A stretch of DNA of 64,000 nucleotides, from contig JAFGWT010000327.1 in NCBI GenBank assembly GCA_016937015.1, positions 1-64,000 of the forward strand, read 5' to 3'. Below, piece by piece: positions 29,170 to 39,249 of the stretch. The stretch is from Deltaproteobacteria bacterium. GTDB taxonomy: Bacteria > Myxococcota_A > Polyangia > JAAYKL01. A model generated the notes under the pieces. It ran no database searches. It saw nothing but the letters and a program-made list of their open reading frames with translations, and was not told the origin of the DNA. The translations under genes and the position numbers were made by a program. Positions within the stretch are counted from its first letter, which is position 1. Every line of letters begins with the position of its first letter.

Positions 29170-32100
29170 AAACGTTAAAGGGCGAGAAAAGAACGCCCAT
29201 CGCAATTTGCGGCATAGGTTGCCATTTTCCCGGCGAAGCAGATACACCTGAACGGTTCTGGAATATGCTCAAGGATGGCACCGATGCCATAGGACCCGTT
29301 CCCCGAGACAGATGGAATTCAGATCTCCTCTACGATCCCAATCACAAAACGCGAGGAAAAATCCACATTAAGGAAGGCGGATTCATCAGCAGAGTAGATG
29401 AATTCGACGCTTCTTTTTTTGGCATTTCGCCCCACGAGGCGCACAGCATGGATCCATCGCATCGACTTCTTTTGGAGCACACATTTATGGCATTCGAGGA
29501 TGCCGGCGAACCACTCAATCGTATCGAAGGCGAGCGAGTCGGCGTATTTGTGGGGACCTCCTCATCCGAGTATGGCGGCATCATGCAAAACTTCACCGAG
29601 CGGGCCAGTATCAATTCACATACAAACGCCGGCAGTTCTCCAGCAATCACAGCCAATCGAATATCGTACGTGTTTGATTTTCACGGCCCAAGCTTCGCGG
29701 TGGACACCGCCTGCTCTGCCAGCCTTTTGGCCGCGCACCTCGCATGTCGCAGCATCTGGAATGGCGAGTCGAGCGCCGCTGTAGTGGCAGGCGTCAACCT
29801 GATGCTGAAACCGGAACTCCACATTGGTTTCAGCACGGCAGGATTTCTTTCTCCCGATGCCCGTTCAAAGTCATTCGATGCCAGCGCCAACGGTTATGTA
29901 CGCAGTGAAGGGGTTGGTGTCCTATACCTCAAGCCCCTCGACCAGGCCATTGCAGACGGCAATAGAATTTACGCAACGATCATTGGAAGTGCCACCAACG
30001 AGGATGGACGCACCAACGGTATCGCCTTGCCTAATCCGGATGCACAGATTGATGTCATCACCATGGCATATGCCGATGCAGGCATTAAACCGGAAATGGT
30101 GACATTAGTGGAGGCCCACGGCACCGGCACCGCGGCGGGTGATCCAATTGAGTGCAACAGCATTGGTGCTGTTATCGGAAAAGACCGAAATGACACCTGC
30201 TTAATCGGATCAGTGAAAAGCAATATCGGACATACAGAATTGGCATCCGGGAGTGCCGGACTTATTAAACTTGCACTGTCGTTGTATCATCGGGAAGCCC
30301 CCCCGGTTGTTCACTTCAAGACACCCAATCCCAAAGTTGACTTCAACAGGCTGAAGATTCAGGTGGTAGATCGCCACATGCCGATTCCTTCGAGAAATGG
30401 TATCATATACGCGGGTATCAACTCTTTTGGTTTTGGTGGAGCGAATGTGCATTTGGTAATGCAAAGCTATTCCACTCCACATACCGGTACAACTGTCACC
30501 CATGAATCGTTTCCTCTTCCTCTCCTGCTGTCGGCAAGAAACGACAGTGCACTGCAGCAATTGGCGGGGGCATACAAACGCATCCTGGAAGCGGACAATG
30601 TTTCCCTGCCTGAATTGTCAAAACAAGCCGCAACCCGGCGTTCTCAACTGGAGATTCGTGCAGCGGTTGCCGCCACAGACAGGAGTGACGCCATTGCCAA
30701 ACTGTCGGATATGGAGAAGGGTATTTCACACCCTCATGTAATAAAAGAGCGACCCACATTACGACAGGCTGATAAAATAGCTTTCGTTTTTTCCGGTCAG
30801 GGCCCCCAGTGGTATGCCATGGGAAGGGAACTGCTGAAAACGGATGAAACGTTCCGCGACACTATAGAGGAAGTCAACGGCCACCTCAAATCGCTCGGAT
30901 GGCTTGAACGCGACAATAGCTCCCTTCTTGAGGAGTTGCAACTGGACGAAGCCGAAAGTCGAATAGATAAGACTGAAATTGTACAACCCGCGATCTTCGC
31001 ACTTCAGGTTGGTCTCGCCCGTATCTGGAAACGGCTGGGCGTGGAACCCGCCATGGTAACAGGGCATTCCATTGGCGAAGTTGCAGCTGCTTATGTCAGC
31101 GGCGCCATCTCAATGGCAGACGCGGTAAAGGTCGTATTCTGGCGAAGTCGATGTCAGGCAAACGCAGCAGGCCGCGGCCGCATGATGGCCGCCGGTCTTA
31201 CTGTGAATGATGCCCAACCATACCTGTCCAGATTTGATGGAAAAATAGATATAGCTGCGGTTAATGGTGCGGCAATGCTGACACTTGCGGGAGAAAGTGA
31301 GGCACTTGAGGTACTCTCTCAAATGCTCAAAGACGACAAAATATTCTGTCGCTTTTTAGTAGTGGATGTACCCTTTCACAGCTATCTGCTCGATGATGTG
31401 GCGGAACAATTTAAATCCCGTGCACCGCAATTTAAAGGAGCGGACACGCAAATCCCATACTATTCCACCGTTTTTGGTTGCGCAACAGCGGGCGCCAAAA
31501 TTAATCGTGAGTATTGGGCCAGAAATATCAGGGACACTGTCCAGTTTTATCCCACGATTGAAAAGATGATCGACGATGGCGCAACGGTTTTCGTGGAAAT
31601 CGGCCCGCACCCCATCTTATCCCATGGCATTCGTGAAGCGCTTGATGCAAAGCGTGTGAGCGGTGTTATCGTGCCCTCCCTTCGACGGAAAGACTCAGAA
31701 AAACTGACGATGACACGATCGCTTGCTGCACTGCATGTCAATGGGGTGTCATTGGACTGGAAATATATTTTCAGCCGTGTGGCAGACAAAAATATTCAAT
31801 TGCCTTTGTACCCCTGGCAAAGGGAGAAATTCTGGATCGAATCAAATGTAGCCAGAGAGGCACGCCTTTCCAATCACATACATCATCATCTTCGCCGAAA
31901 AACAGTGGCCGCCGACAATACCACGGATATTATATGGGAAGTGGAACTGGATGCCCGGACCGCACCCTATATTCTGGACCATCGGGTTCAGGGCCCAGTG
32001 GTCTACCCCGGTGCGGGTCATGTTGATCTTGCTGTTGCAGCAGGCATGGCTTCGTTTAATGACGCATTTGGCTTCATTGAAGATATGGAGTTTATGTCTC

Positions 32101-35100
32101 CGCTTTTCCTGAAAGAAGACGGCGCGCCCAATGAAGTTCAGATTCACATTGATACCGATGATGGGCAATTCACCATCGCGTCGAGAGATTCCCAAAATCA
32201 CAGCAGCGAATGGACCTTGCATTCGAAAGGCAAACTTAATTATATAGGCGACAGGTTTGACAGCACACCAGTAACGCTGGCTGTGTTGAAATCCCGAATA
32301 GAAGAGCCCGTCGAACTGGCGCCTCTCTTTGAGACACTGAGCAACGGCGGACTTGACCTTGGCGATACGTTTAGAGGAATTGAAGCATTGAAACGTCGCG
32401 ACAACGAGGCGCTTGGCAAAATTCGAATACATCCGTCCATAAAGCCGTTCATGAATCAATTCAAATTGCACCCGGCACTGCTTGATGCGTCATTCCAATC
32501 CGCATTTGGCATTATCGAGGACCATCACAATATGGGTGTGTACATTCCAAAAAAAATTGGCAGAATAAAATTTTATACCCAACCGGACGGAGATTTTATC
32601 TATTCCTATGCCAGTGCGAAAAAGCATGAAGCGGAATTTATACTTGTCGACATATGGGTGTTCAGTGAAAACGGAACACTAGTAGCCGAAATTCAAAATT
32701 TCATGGGGCAATATTTGAAGGGCTCCAGAGGTGAAGTGGACGGAGAAATAGACAATCTGTTCTTCAGCCCCCATCTTCGACGTTCATTCAGACCGTCTCA
32801 ACTATTGAACCGCCATTCGGAAAAAACGTTGACGCCTCTCACTGATGTAAGACAGGCTGCACTGGCTGAAATCGCACGGGTCCAGTCGGACGCGGTATTC
32901 AGTCCTTTCTTTGACGAGTTGGGGCCCGCAATGGATGACCTGGCGATTGGATATATCGTTCGCGCATTTGAGAAAATGGGCGCTCCCATTGTCCCTGGTC
33001 GCAGATACGATATAGAGGGATTGCCCACCAAACTGAAAATTGCACAAAGGCATATACGACTCTTCAAATATATCCTTCAGCAGCTCGAAGAACGAAAAAT
33101 TTTTATAGCGGATGGCACCACATATACTGTTGCATCAAAAATCACACTGCCGCAACCCGAGGCCATTTTGCGCCGGGCAACAGCTGACCTTAAGCCGTTC
33201 TCATCCGAATTGAATTTCTTCAAGCCAGTTGGAGAATCAATAGCAGAGGTGCTGACAGGGTCGCTGGATCCCACTGAGGTGCTTTTTGCCGAATCCAAAT
33301 GGAACGACACAATTGAATATTATTCGTCCGCATATTCCATGAACAAGTATAACCGCATTGCCGCGGCCGCAATTGAATCCCTTGTTCGTGACGCTGGAAA
33401 CAGATCCATTCGAATTATTGAAATTGGAGGCGGCACCGGCGGTGTTACACAGGCTATTTTACCGCTGCTATCCCAGAAAAACGCATCATATGTTTTCACC
33501 GATATTTCTCCGGCATTTATGGAACAGGCTCAGAAACGGTTCGCCGATTTTGATTTTATTTCCTACAAAACCTTGAACATCGAAGACCCAGTTGAGGCAC
33601 AGGGGCAAAGCGAGCACAGCTACGATTTGGTGATTGCAGCGAACGCTCTTCATGCAACCAAAAATATTCAGGACACACTTAAAAACGTACACGGCTTACT
33701 CGCCAACAATGGCGTATTGTGCTTACTCGAGGCAACCACAGTGCCGTTTTATGTAAACATAGCATTCGGCATGACTGAAGGGTGGTGGAGATATAATGAT
33801 GATGTCAGAATGTCCCACTGCACCATGAAGCGCAACGACTGGATAAACGTTCTTGAACAAACCGGTTTTGCAGACGCAGTCGCTATGACAGATGTGGAGG
33901 ATGGTGACTTTCCGCAGCAGAGTGTGGTCATTGCCAGAGCGGCTGTTCAGCGTCCTAAAATCGAGCCATCCCCAATGCCAGCCAAGTGGATTATTTTTGG
34001 CGATAGCAAGGGAACAGCGACTCAACTCATTTCGCGAATTAAGAATCGCGGTGATGAGTGGACGCTGGTGACATCGGGAAGCATCGCTAAAAGCGACGCC
34101 AAACGAGAGCTGTTCCACCTTCCCGGTGATTTGTCATCGATTAGGCATCTGTTCGACGGTATCAAAGAGACTCGTGTCGAAATTGTATTTGCCAGGCCAA
34201 TCGATATTGGTGACATTGAAGATACCGAGCATTTCTTAACAATACGCAATGAAGTTCTGGTTGAGATGACCGCACTCTCCCGCATTCTAATTGAAAAAGG
34301 TCTAAGAAATGTCACCTTATCCATTATTACGGAGGGCGTTCACAATGCCATGCCGAACATAACGCAATCGGCGATATGGGGAATTGGTCGCGTTATGTTT
34401 AACGAGCTTTCAGACAATCGCATCCGTTTGATAGATATTGCAACTACAGACCTTCAACACATTGAACAGCTATGGGATGAACTGGAGAATGGAGACAGCA
34501 TTGACGAAGAAGTAATACTTGGCAGTGGTCAGCGTTTCTCGATTCGATTGGAGCCCCTCTCTCCACAAAAACGCCGAAGCAACTCATTGAAACGAGAAAA
34601 TATCACTGGACTTGGAATTAGACTTAACCCCAACGAAAACGGGATTATTCAACAGGTATATTTTGCTCCATATGATGGCGCGCCCCTTTCTCGGGACGAA
34701 GTAATCATTGAAGTCCATCACGCAGGGCTGAATTTCAGAGATGTTATGGTCGCTGGCGGTGCATTGCCCAAAGACGCCATTGATGGTGGCATTTTTGGCA
34801 ACGGTCTGGGACTGGAATGCGCCGGTATAGTACTCGATACGGGAAGTCATGTTTCCCATGTTAAAGCAGGTGATCGTGTAATGGCCATCTCCGCCAACGC
34901 CATTTCCGGCCGAGCAGTCGCAAAATCGTCTTTTGTACGGCGGATACCACAAAATGTTACAATGGAAATGGCTGCGTCGATTCCGATGGCGGCATTGACG
35001 GCGTACACAGCTCTGGTGCATCTGGGAAACATCCAGCCAGGCAGCAGGGTACTAATCCACGCAGGTGCAGGTGGGGTAGGAATGTATGCGATTCATTTTG

Positions 35101-37529
35101 CCCTATCCGCCGGTGCCACGGTTTTCGCAACTGCATCCCCCGAGAAACACGGACTTCTAAGGGAAATCGGAGTGCATTATATATACAACTCTCGTTCGAC
35201 CGCCTACTACAGCGAAATTATGGCCGACACAAAAGGTGCGGGTATCAATGTGGTACTGAACTCCCTTTCCGGCAGTCATATTACCCAGAGTCTCAAGCTG
35301 CTTTCACCAATGGGCAGATTTATCGAAATTGGTAAAAAAGATCTATACGCCGACAAACGAATTGGCATGCGTCTGCTCGCTGATAATATATCTTATCACG
35401 CACTTGATATTGACCGACTTTTGTCTCAGGCGCCGCAGTTGATTTCAACGTTATTTAGTGACGCAGTTGATTTTCTCGAAAAAAACGGATGGCCAAACAT
35501 CCCGGTTGTTCATATGCCATTTGAAAACGTTGCGAACGCCTTAACTCAAATGGCTGCCGGAAATCACGTGGGCAAAATCATTTTGGACAGTGGAATTGTT
35601 TCGGTACATCCCAAAGATAGCCTGATACTCAGAGATGATGCAACATATCTTATCGCAGGCGGAACCAGAGGACTCGGTCTTGCAACAGCAGAATTTTTAA
35701 CGCAAAAAGGAGCACGCCATATTGCCCTGTTTTCTCGAAGCGGCCTCCACGGCCAGGAAGAAATTGACCGAGTGAAAGCGATGCAGGCGAATGGTATACA
35801 GGTAGAGACGTTCGCGGTTGATATTTGTGATCAGGATGCTGTGAACGACCTTGTGCATAAAGTTCATAATATCGGCAGACCGTTGGCGGGAATTGTCCAA
35901 TCCACGCTGGTACTGGAAGATGCATTGCTGCATCAGATGACACCGGATCAAATGGTGGCCCCCTTGCGTCCAAAAATTGAAGGCACATGGAATCTGCATC
36001 GCGCCACCCAAAATATTTCGTTGGATTTCTTCATTTCATTTTCCTCTGTGTCTTCGCTGTATGGATTGCCCGGTCAGGGTAATTATGCTGCTGCCAACCG
36101 GTTTCTGGATGACTTCTGCAGATACCGACGCGCATTGGGACTGACGGCATCGACGATAAATCTGGGGCCATTGGGGGAAACCGGGTTTGTTTCGAGAGAG
36201 GAAAAAATTCACGATTACCTTGACCAAAGTGGCTGGCTGCCGCTCTCAAACAGCGAGGTGTTTCGAGCGCTCGAACGCGTCATACTGGAAGGCCATACCC
36301 AGACAGGTGTATTTCGACTGGACTGGGCCAAATTGAACAACGCATTTCCGGCCCTCGCTGCGTCTCCAAGGTACCAAGCTGTTCGCAAACAGCTTGCAAT
36401 TCAAGCTGATAAAGGAGATGCGAGTAACATTAAACAGCAACTGACGTCAGCATCTGAAAAGGAAAGGCGCACACTTATTCATCAGATTCTCAAAGAAGCA
36501 ATGGAAAAAATACTTGGCATCGACAGGAACAAACTCGATTTTAAAACGCCAATAAACCGAATGGGAATGGATTCACTGATGTCCAATCAACTTCGCAGTG
36601 TTTTGACGCAGCAAACAGGCGTCGAGTTTTCACTGATGCAAATCATGCAGGGCCCAACACTAACGGACCTGGCCACCGAAATAGAGCATGGACTCAAACC
36701 GGTCACCACAGATAAAAATACTAAAAAGACGCCCAAAACCGTATGGTCCAGACCCATCATCCGGCGTCGCAAGGCATCCGTTCGCCTGTTTACCTTGCCG
36801 TATCTTGGGGCGGGCGCGTCGATATTTTCTGACTGGCGTTTATCGCCCGAAATAGAAGTATGCCCCATTCAGCTGCCAGGCCGTGAAGAACGCAGCAACG
36901 AGCCCCCAATAAGCGTCGGCGAGAATCTGATAAGCGAAATGGCTGCCGGGATTGCACCACTGCTTGACAAACCTTTTGCCCTGTATGGCCACAGCTATGG
37001 CGGAAATCTGGCGATGAGCCTGGCATCATATCTGGATGGCAACCTCGGCAAACGGGCGGAGCATGTGTTCATTGGTGCGGCAATTCCCCCTGGTGTGGAG
37101 AATCCGCTTGAAAATGAGTTCAGGTTAACGGATACCGAAGACGCGCTGAAGCTTTCTGAAAACAGAATGAGGGCACTGCTTGAAAGAATTGGAACACCGC
37201 GAGAGCTGCTGGAAGATGCCCCCAGATTTGCAACCATGCTTCCAGCGTTGCGCGCTGATTTGGGCATTACCAGACAACGGCTGTTTACCAAAGACCATGT
37301 GCTGAAATCGCCAATTACTGCAATTGCAGGAACATCAGACCACCTTTATTCAGAGGAACTTATCGCTCACTGGCAGACTTTCACCACGCAGTTTGCTCTT
37401 CATACCGTTGAGGGGGGACATCTGTTTTTACATGAGCCAGTTGCCAAATCCCAGGTGTTGCAGCACATAAATGAAACGCTTGCTCCCTCATTCGCCGCAA
37501 ATAGCGGATTGCCCAGGAAAACCGCATAA
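29166..37529 (+). CDS. Type I polyketide synthase, KS-AT-DH-cMT-ER-KR-ACP-TE
   Basis: KS VDTACSASLLA and VEAHGTGTAAGDPIE; AT VTGHSIGEVAAAY; DH LDHRVQGPVVYPG; cMT IIEIGGGTGGVTQ; ER HHAGLNFRDVMVAGG; KR YLIAGGTRGLGLATAEFL and GNYAAANRFLD; ACP MGMDSLMSNQLR; TE LPGREER and YGHSYGG. Confidence 0.93.
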   Translation: MKTLKGEKRTPIAICGIGCHFPGEADTPERFWNMLKDGTDAIGPVPRDRWNSDLLYDPNHKTRGKIHIKEGGFISRVDEFDASFFGISPHEAHSMDPSHRLLLEHTFMAFEDAGEPLNRIEGERVGVFVGTSSSEYGGIMQNFTERASINSHTNAGSSPAITANRISYVFDFHGPSFAVDTACSASLLAAHLACRSIWNGESSAAVVAGVNLMLKPELHIGFSTAGFLSPDARSKSFDASANGYVRSEGVGVLYLKPLDQAIADGNRIYATIIGSATNEDGRTNGIALPNPDAQIDVITMAYADAGIKPEMVTLVEAHGTGTAAGDPIECNSIGAVIGKDRNDTCLIGSVKSNIGHTELASGSAGLIKLALSLYHREAPPVVHFKTPNPKVDFNRLKIQVVDRHMPIPSRNGIIYAGINSFGFGGANVHLVMQSYSTPHTGTTVTHESFPLPLLLSARNDSALQQLAGAYKRILEADNVSLPELSKQAATRRSQLEIRAAVAATDRSDAIAKLSDMEKGISHPHVIKERPTLRQADKIAFVFSGQGPQWYAMGRELLKTDETFRDTIEEVNGHLKSLGWLERDNSSLLEELQLDEAESRIDKTEIVQPAIFALQVGLARIWKRLGVEPAMVTGHSIGEVAAAYVSGAISMADAVKVVFWRSRCQANAAGRGRMMAAGLTVNDAQPYLSRFDGKIDIAAVNGAAMLTLAGESEALEVLSQMLKDDKIFCRFLVVDVPFHSYLLDDVAEQFKSRAPQFKGADTQIPYYSTVFGCATAGAKINREYWARNIRDTVQFYPTIEKMIDDGATVFVEIGPHPILSHGIREALDAKRVSGVIVPSLRRKDSEKLTMTRSLAALHVNGVSLDWKYIFSRVADKNIQLPLYPWQREKFWIESNVAREARLSNHIHHHLRRKTVAADNTTDIIWEVELDARTAPYILDHRVQGPVVYPGAGHVDLAVAAGMASFNDAFGFIEDMEFMSPLFLKEDGAPNEVQIHIDTDDGQFTIASRDSQNHSSEWTLHSKGKLNYIGDRFDSTPVTLAVLKSRIEEPVELAPLFETLSNGGLDLGDTFRGIEALKRRDNEALGKIRIHPSIKPFMNQFKLHPALLDASFQSAFGIIEDHHNMGVYIPKKIGRIKFYTQPDGDFIYSYASAKKHEAEFILVDIWVFSENGTLVAEIQNFMGQYLKGSRGEVDGEIDNLFFSPHLRRSFRPSQLLNRHSEKTLTPLTDVRQAALAEIARVQSDAVFSPFFDELGPAMDDLAIGYIVRAFEKMGAPIVPGRRYDIEGLPTKLKIAQRHIRLFKYILQQLEERKIFIADGTTYTVASKITLPQPEAILRRATADLKPFSSELNFFKPVGESIAEVLTGSLDPTEVLFAESKWNDTIEYYSSAYSMNKYNRIAAAAIESLVRDAGNRSIRIIEIGGGTGGVTQAILPLLSQKNASYVFTDISPAFMEQAQKRFADFDFISYKTLNIEDPVEAQGQSEHSYDLVIAANALHATKNIQDTLKNVHGLLANNGVLCLLEATTVPFYVNIAFGMTEGWWRYNDDVRMSHCTMKRNDWINVLEQTGFADAVAMTDVEDGDFPQQSVVIARAAVQRPKIEPSPMPAKWIIFGDSKGTATQLISRIKNRGDEWTLVTSGSIAKSDAKRELFHLPGDLSSIRHLFDGIKETRVEIVFARPIDIGDIEDTEHFLTIRNEVLVEMTALSRILIEKGLRNVTLSIITEGVHNAMPNITQSAIWGIGRVMFNELSDNRIRLIDIATTDLQHIEQLWDELENGDSIDEEVILGSGQRFSIRLEPLSPQKRRSNSLKRENITGLGIRLNPNENGIIQQVYFAPYDGAPLSRDEVIIEVHHAGLNFRDVMVAGGALPKDAIDGGIFGNGLGLECAGIVLDTGSHVSHVKAGDRVMAISANAISGRAVAKSSFVRRIPQNVTMEMAASIPMAALTAYTALVHLGNIQPGSRVLIHAGAGGVGMYAIHFALSAGATVFATASPEKHGLLREIGVHYIYNSRSTAYYSEIMADTKGAGINVVLNSLSGSHITQSLKLLSPMGRFIEIGKKDLYADKRIGMRLLADNISYHALDIDRLLSQAPQLISTLFSDAVDFLEKNGWPNIPVVHMPFENVANALTQMAAGNHVGKIILDSGIVSVHPKDSLILRDDATYLIAGGTRGLGLATAEFLTQKGARHIALFSRSGLHGQEEIDRVKAMQANGIQVETFAVDICDQDAVNDLVHKVHNIGRPLAGIVQSTLVLEDALLHQMTPDQMVAPLRPKIEGTWNLHRATQNISLDFFISFSSVSSLYGLPGQGNYAAANRFLDDFCRYRRALGLTASTINLGPLGETGFVSREEKIHDYLDQSGWLPLSNSEVFRALERVILEGHTQTGVFRLDWAKLNNAFPALAASPRYQAVRKQLAIQADKGDASNIKQQLTSASEKERRTLIHQILKEAMEKILGIDRNKLDFKTPINRMGMDSLMSNQLRSVLTQQTGVEFSLMQIMQGPTLTDLATEIEHGLKPVTTDKNTKKTPKTVWSRPIIRRRKASVRLFTLPYLGAGASIFSDWRLSPEIEVCPIQLPGREERSNEPPISVGENLISEMAAGIAPLLDKPFALYGHSYGGNLAMSLASYLDGNLGKRAEHVFIGAAIPPGVENPLENEFRLTDTEDALKLSENRMRALLERIGTPRELLEDAPRFATMLPALRADLGITRQRLFTKDHVLKSPITAIAGTSDHLYSEELIAHWQTFTTQFALHTVEGGHLFLHEPVAKSQVLQHINETLAPSFAANSGLPRKTA

Positions 37530-37592
37530 ATTTTTCGCTGCGCCACATGCATCAAATTTGTGTTTTGTCCAGGATATGGGCGAAAATGACAA

Positions 37593-38291
37593 CTACAGTT
37601 CGAGTTTGTAACCCAGTTGGCGAACCGTTTTTATGTGCGTTGGTTTGGAGGGATCCTTTTCAATTTTTTGCCGAAGCGACATGATAAAATTGTCAACCGT
37701 TCGCGTGGTACCATCAAAATTCCAGCCCCAGACGCTACTGAGAATGGATTCGCGACTGAACGGCCGCCCAGGTGCTTTGGCGAGCAACAGCAGCAAATCG
37801 AATTCCTTTAAAGACAGGTCTATCGGATTACCACCAAGGGTTACCGACCGGTTCAACGGATCGATTCGCACTTCACCAAACGCAATGGCCGCATCGCTGC
37901 GGGCGAATCCCCGATGTCTTCGCAGCAGTGCCTCAATTCGCGCGAGCAGTTCCGGTAATTCAAAAGGTTTGGTCACGTAATCATCAGCGCCCAGTTCAAG
38001 ACCCTCTATTTTGTTTTCCATCCTGTCGCGCGCTGACAGCAACAGCACCGGTGTATCGCGTGACTGTTCACGCAGCTCTGCCAAAATATCAAGGCCACTC
38101 CATCCAGGCAACATGATGTCCAGCACAATGAGATCAGGTTTGCTATCGAATGCCATCTCCATGCCCTCGTCTCCATCGCACGCTGACAGTACTTTGTATC
38201 CCTGCAACTGCAGATTCATCACCAGACCTTCACGAACTGCGTTATCGTCTTCGATTACCAAAATCGTTTCATCTCTCATCGTCTTGTGCAC
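37593..38291 (-). CDS. OmpR/PhoB-family response regulator
   Basis: ILVIEDDNAVREGLVMNLQLQGYKV... and winged-helix ILSSVWGWNFDGTTRTVDNFIMSLRQKIE. Confidence 0.92.
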   Translation of the reverse strand: MHKTMRDETILVIEDDNAVREGLVMNLQLQGYKVLSACDGDEGMEMAFDSKPDLIVLDIMLPGWSGLDILAELREQSRDTPVLLLSARDRMENKIEGLELGADDYVTKPFELPELLARIEALLRRHRGFARSDAAIAFGEVRIDPLNRSVTLGGNPIDLSLKEFDLLLLLAKAPGRPFSRESILSSVWGWNFDGTTRTVDNFIMSLRQKIEKDPSKPTHIKTVRQLGYKLEL

Positions 38292-39243
38292 GGGATATTC
38301 CTTTCGAAGATTTACTCACAGGCAGTTGAACAATAAATGTCGTGCCCTTCTGTGGCTCGCTGCGAACCAGAATACTTCCTTTGTGCAGCAAAACCTGATG
38401 TTTTACAATGGCAAGTCCCAATCCCGCACCTGAAGATTTTCCGCTCAATCTGGAGTCCACCCGATAAAACGGCTCGAAAATACGCTTTTCCTCGGTCTGG
38501 GGAAACCCAATGCCATTATCTTCAACTTCGAGAATCACTTTGTCGTCACTGTCAAACAGACGAAGCTCAATTTTTTTTAGCCGACCTGTGTACTTATATG
38601 CATTGACCAGCAAATTAAGCACAATGGAATGTATCGACTGTTCATCATGGGTCACGAGCGATCTCGATCCTAGCCGAATGCTAAATTTCAGATCAGTTCC
38701 AGAGGTCATTCTTAAAAAGCGATCCACCGCAGCCTGAACTGTGACATCGATACGGTCGGTTTTCAGGTTGGGTGCAATTCTGTCCCGTGAGGCGGCGCGC
38801 CATGTAAGCACCCGGTCGATCATCGCCTCCAGCCATTCGGTTTCCCTTAAAATTGTCTGAACGCTTTTTTGCACCAACTCGGGTTCATTCTCAAGCGCGC
38901 CCATCTCAATGGTCTGGGCGTACATGCGAATCGAAGTCAGCGGGGTACGCAGCTCATGAGTCATATTGGCAACAAAATCTGCCTGCAGCCGCGCAATCCG
39001 ATGCTTGCGAATCAGCAGCACCGTCACCACCACACCTCCACCAATTGCCGCAGCAGCGAAACTTATTACCAATACCCCAAATAAAATCCACCATGAGCCC
39101 TTGCCGATGGAGATGGCAACAATACCTACGGACGTTGAAAGAATCACCGGCAAAAGCACGCCTACCGCTGTCGCCACAATCGCGCCTGTCAGACTCATGC
39201 TGTGACGGATGCGCTTCTTTCGGGAGTAAGCGGTTTCGGGCAT
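38269..39243 (-). CDS. Membrane sensor histidine kinase
   Basis: Two TM segments, FVANMTHELRTPLTSIRMYAQT (H-box), GAGLGLAIVKHQV (G-box); overlaps the downstream regulator gene. Confidence 0.92.
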   Translation of the reverse strand: MPETAYSRKKRIRHSMSLTGAIVATAVGVLLPVILSTSVGIVAISIGKGSWWILFGVLVISFAAAAIGGGVVVTVLLIRKHRIARLQADFVANMTHELRTPLTSIRMYAQTIEMGALENEPELVQKSVQTILRETEWLEAMIDRVLTWRAASRDRIAPNLKTDRIDVTVQAAVDRFLRMTSGTDLKFSIRLGSRSLVTHDEQSIHSIVLNLLVNAYKYTGRLKKIELRLFDSDDKVILEVEDNGIGFPQTEEKRIFEPFYRVDSRLSGKSSGAGLGLAIVKHQVLLHKGSILVRSEPQKGTTFIVQLPVSKSSKGISRAQDDER

Positions 39244-39249
39244 GGGAAA

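Noticed and set aside
29166-37529. PUFA synthase-type assembly
   Set aside because: No tandem ACPs or paired FabA-like DH domains; has cMT, single ACP and C-terminal TE.
37533-37586. TTTTCGC ... GCGAAAA inverted repeat between the PKS and response regulator ends
   Set aside because: Short 7-bp arms with a 40-nt loop; could be chance.
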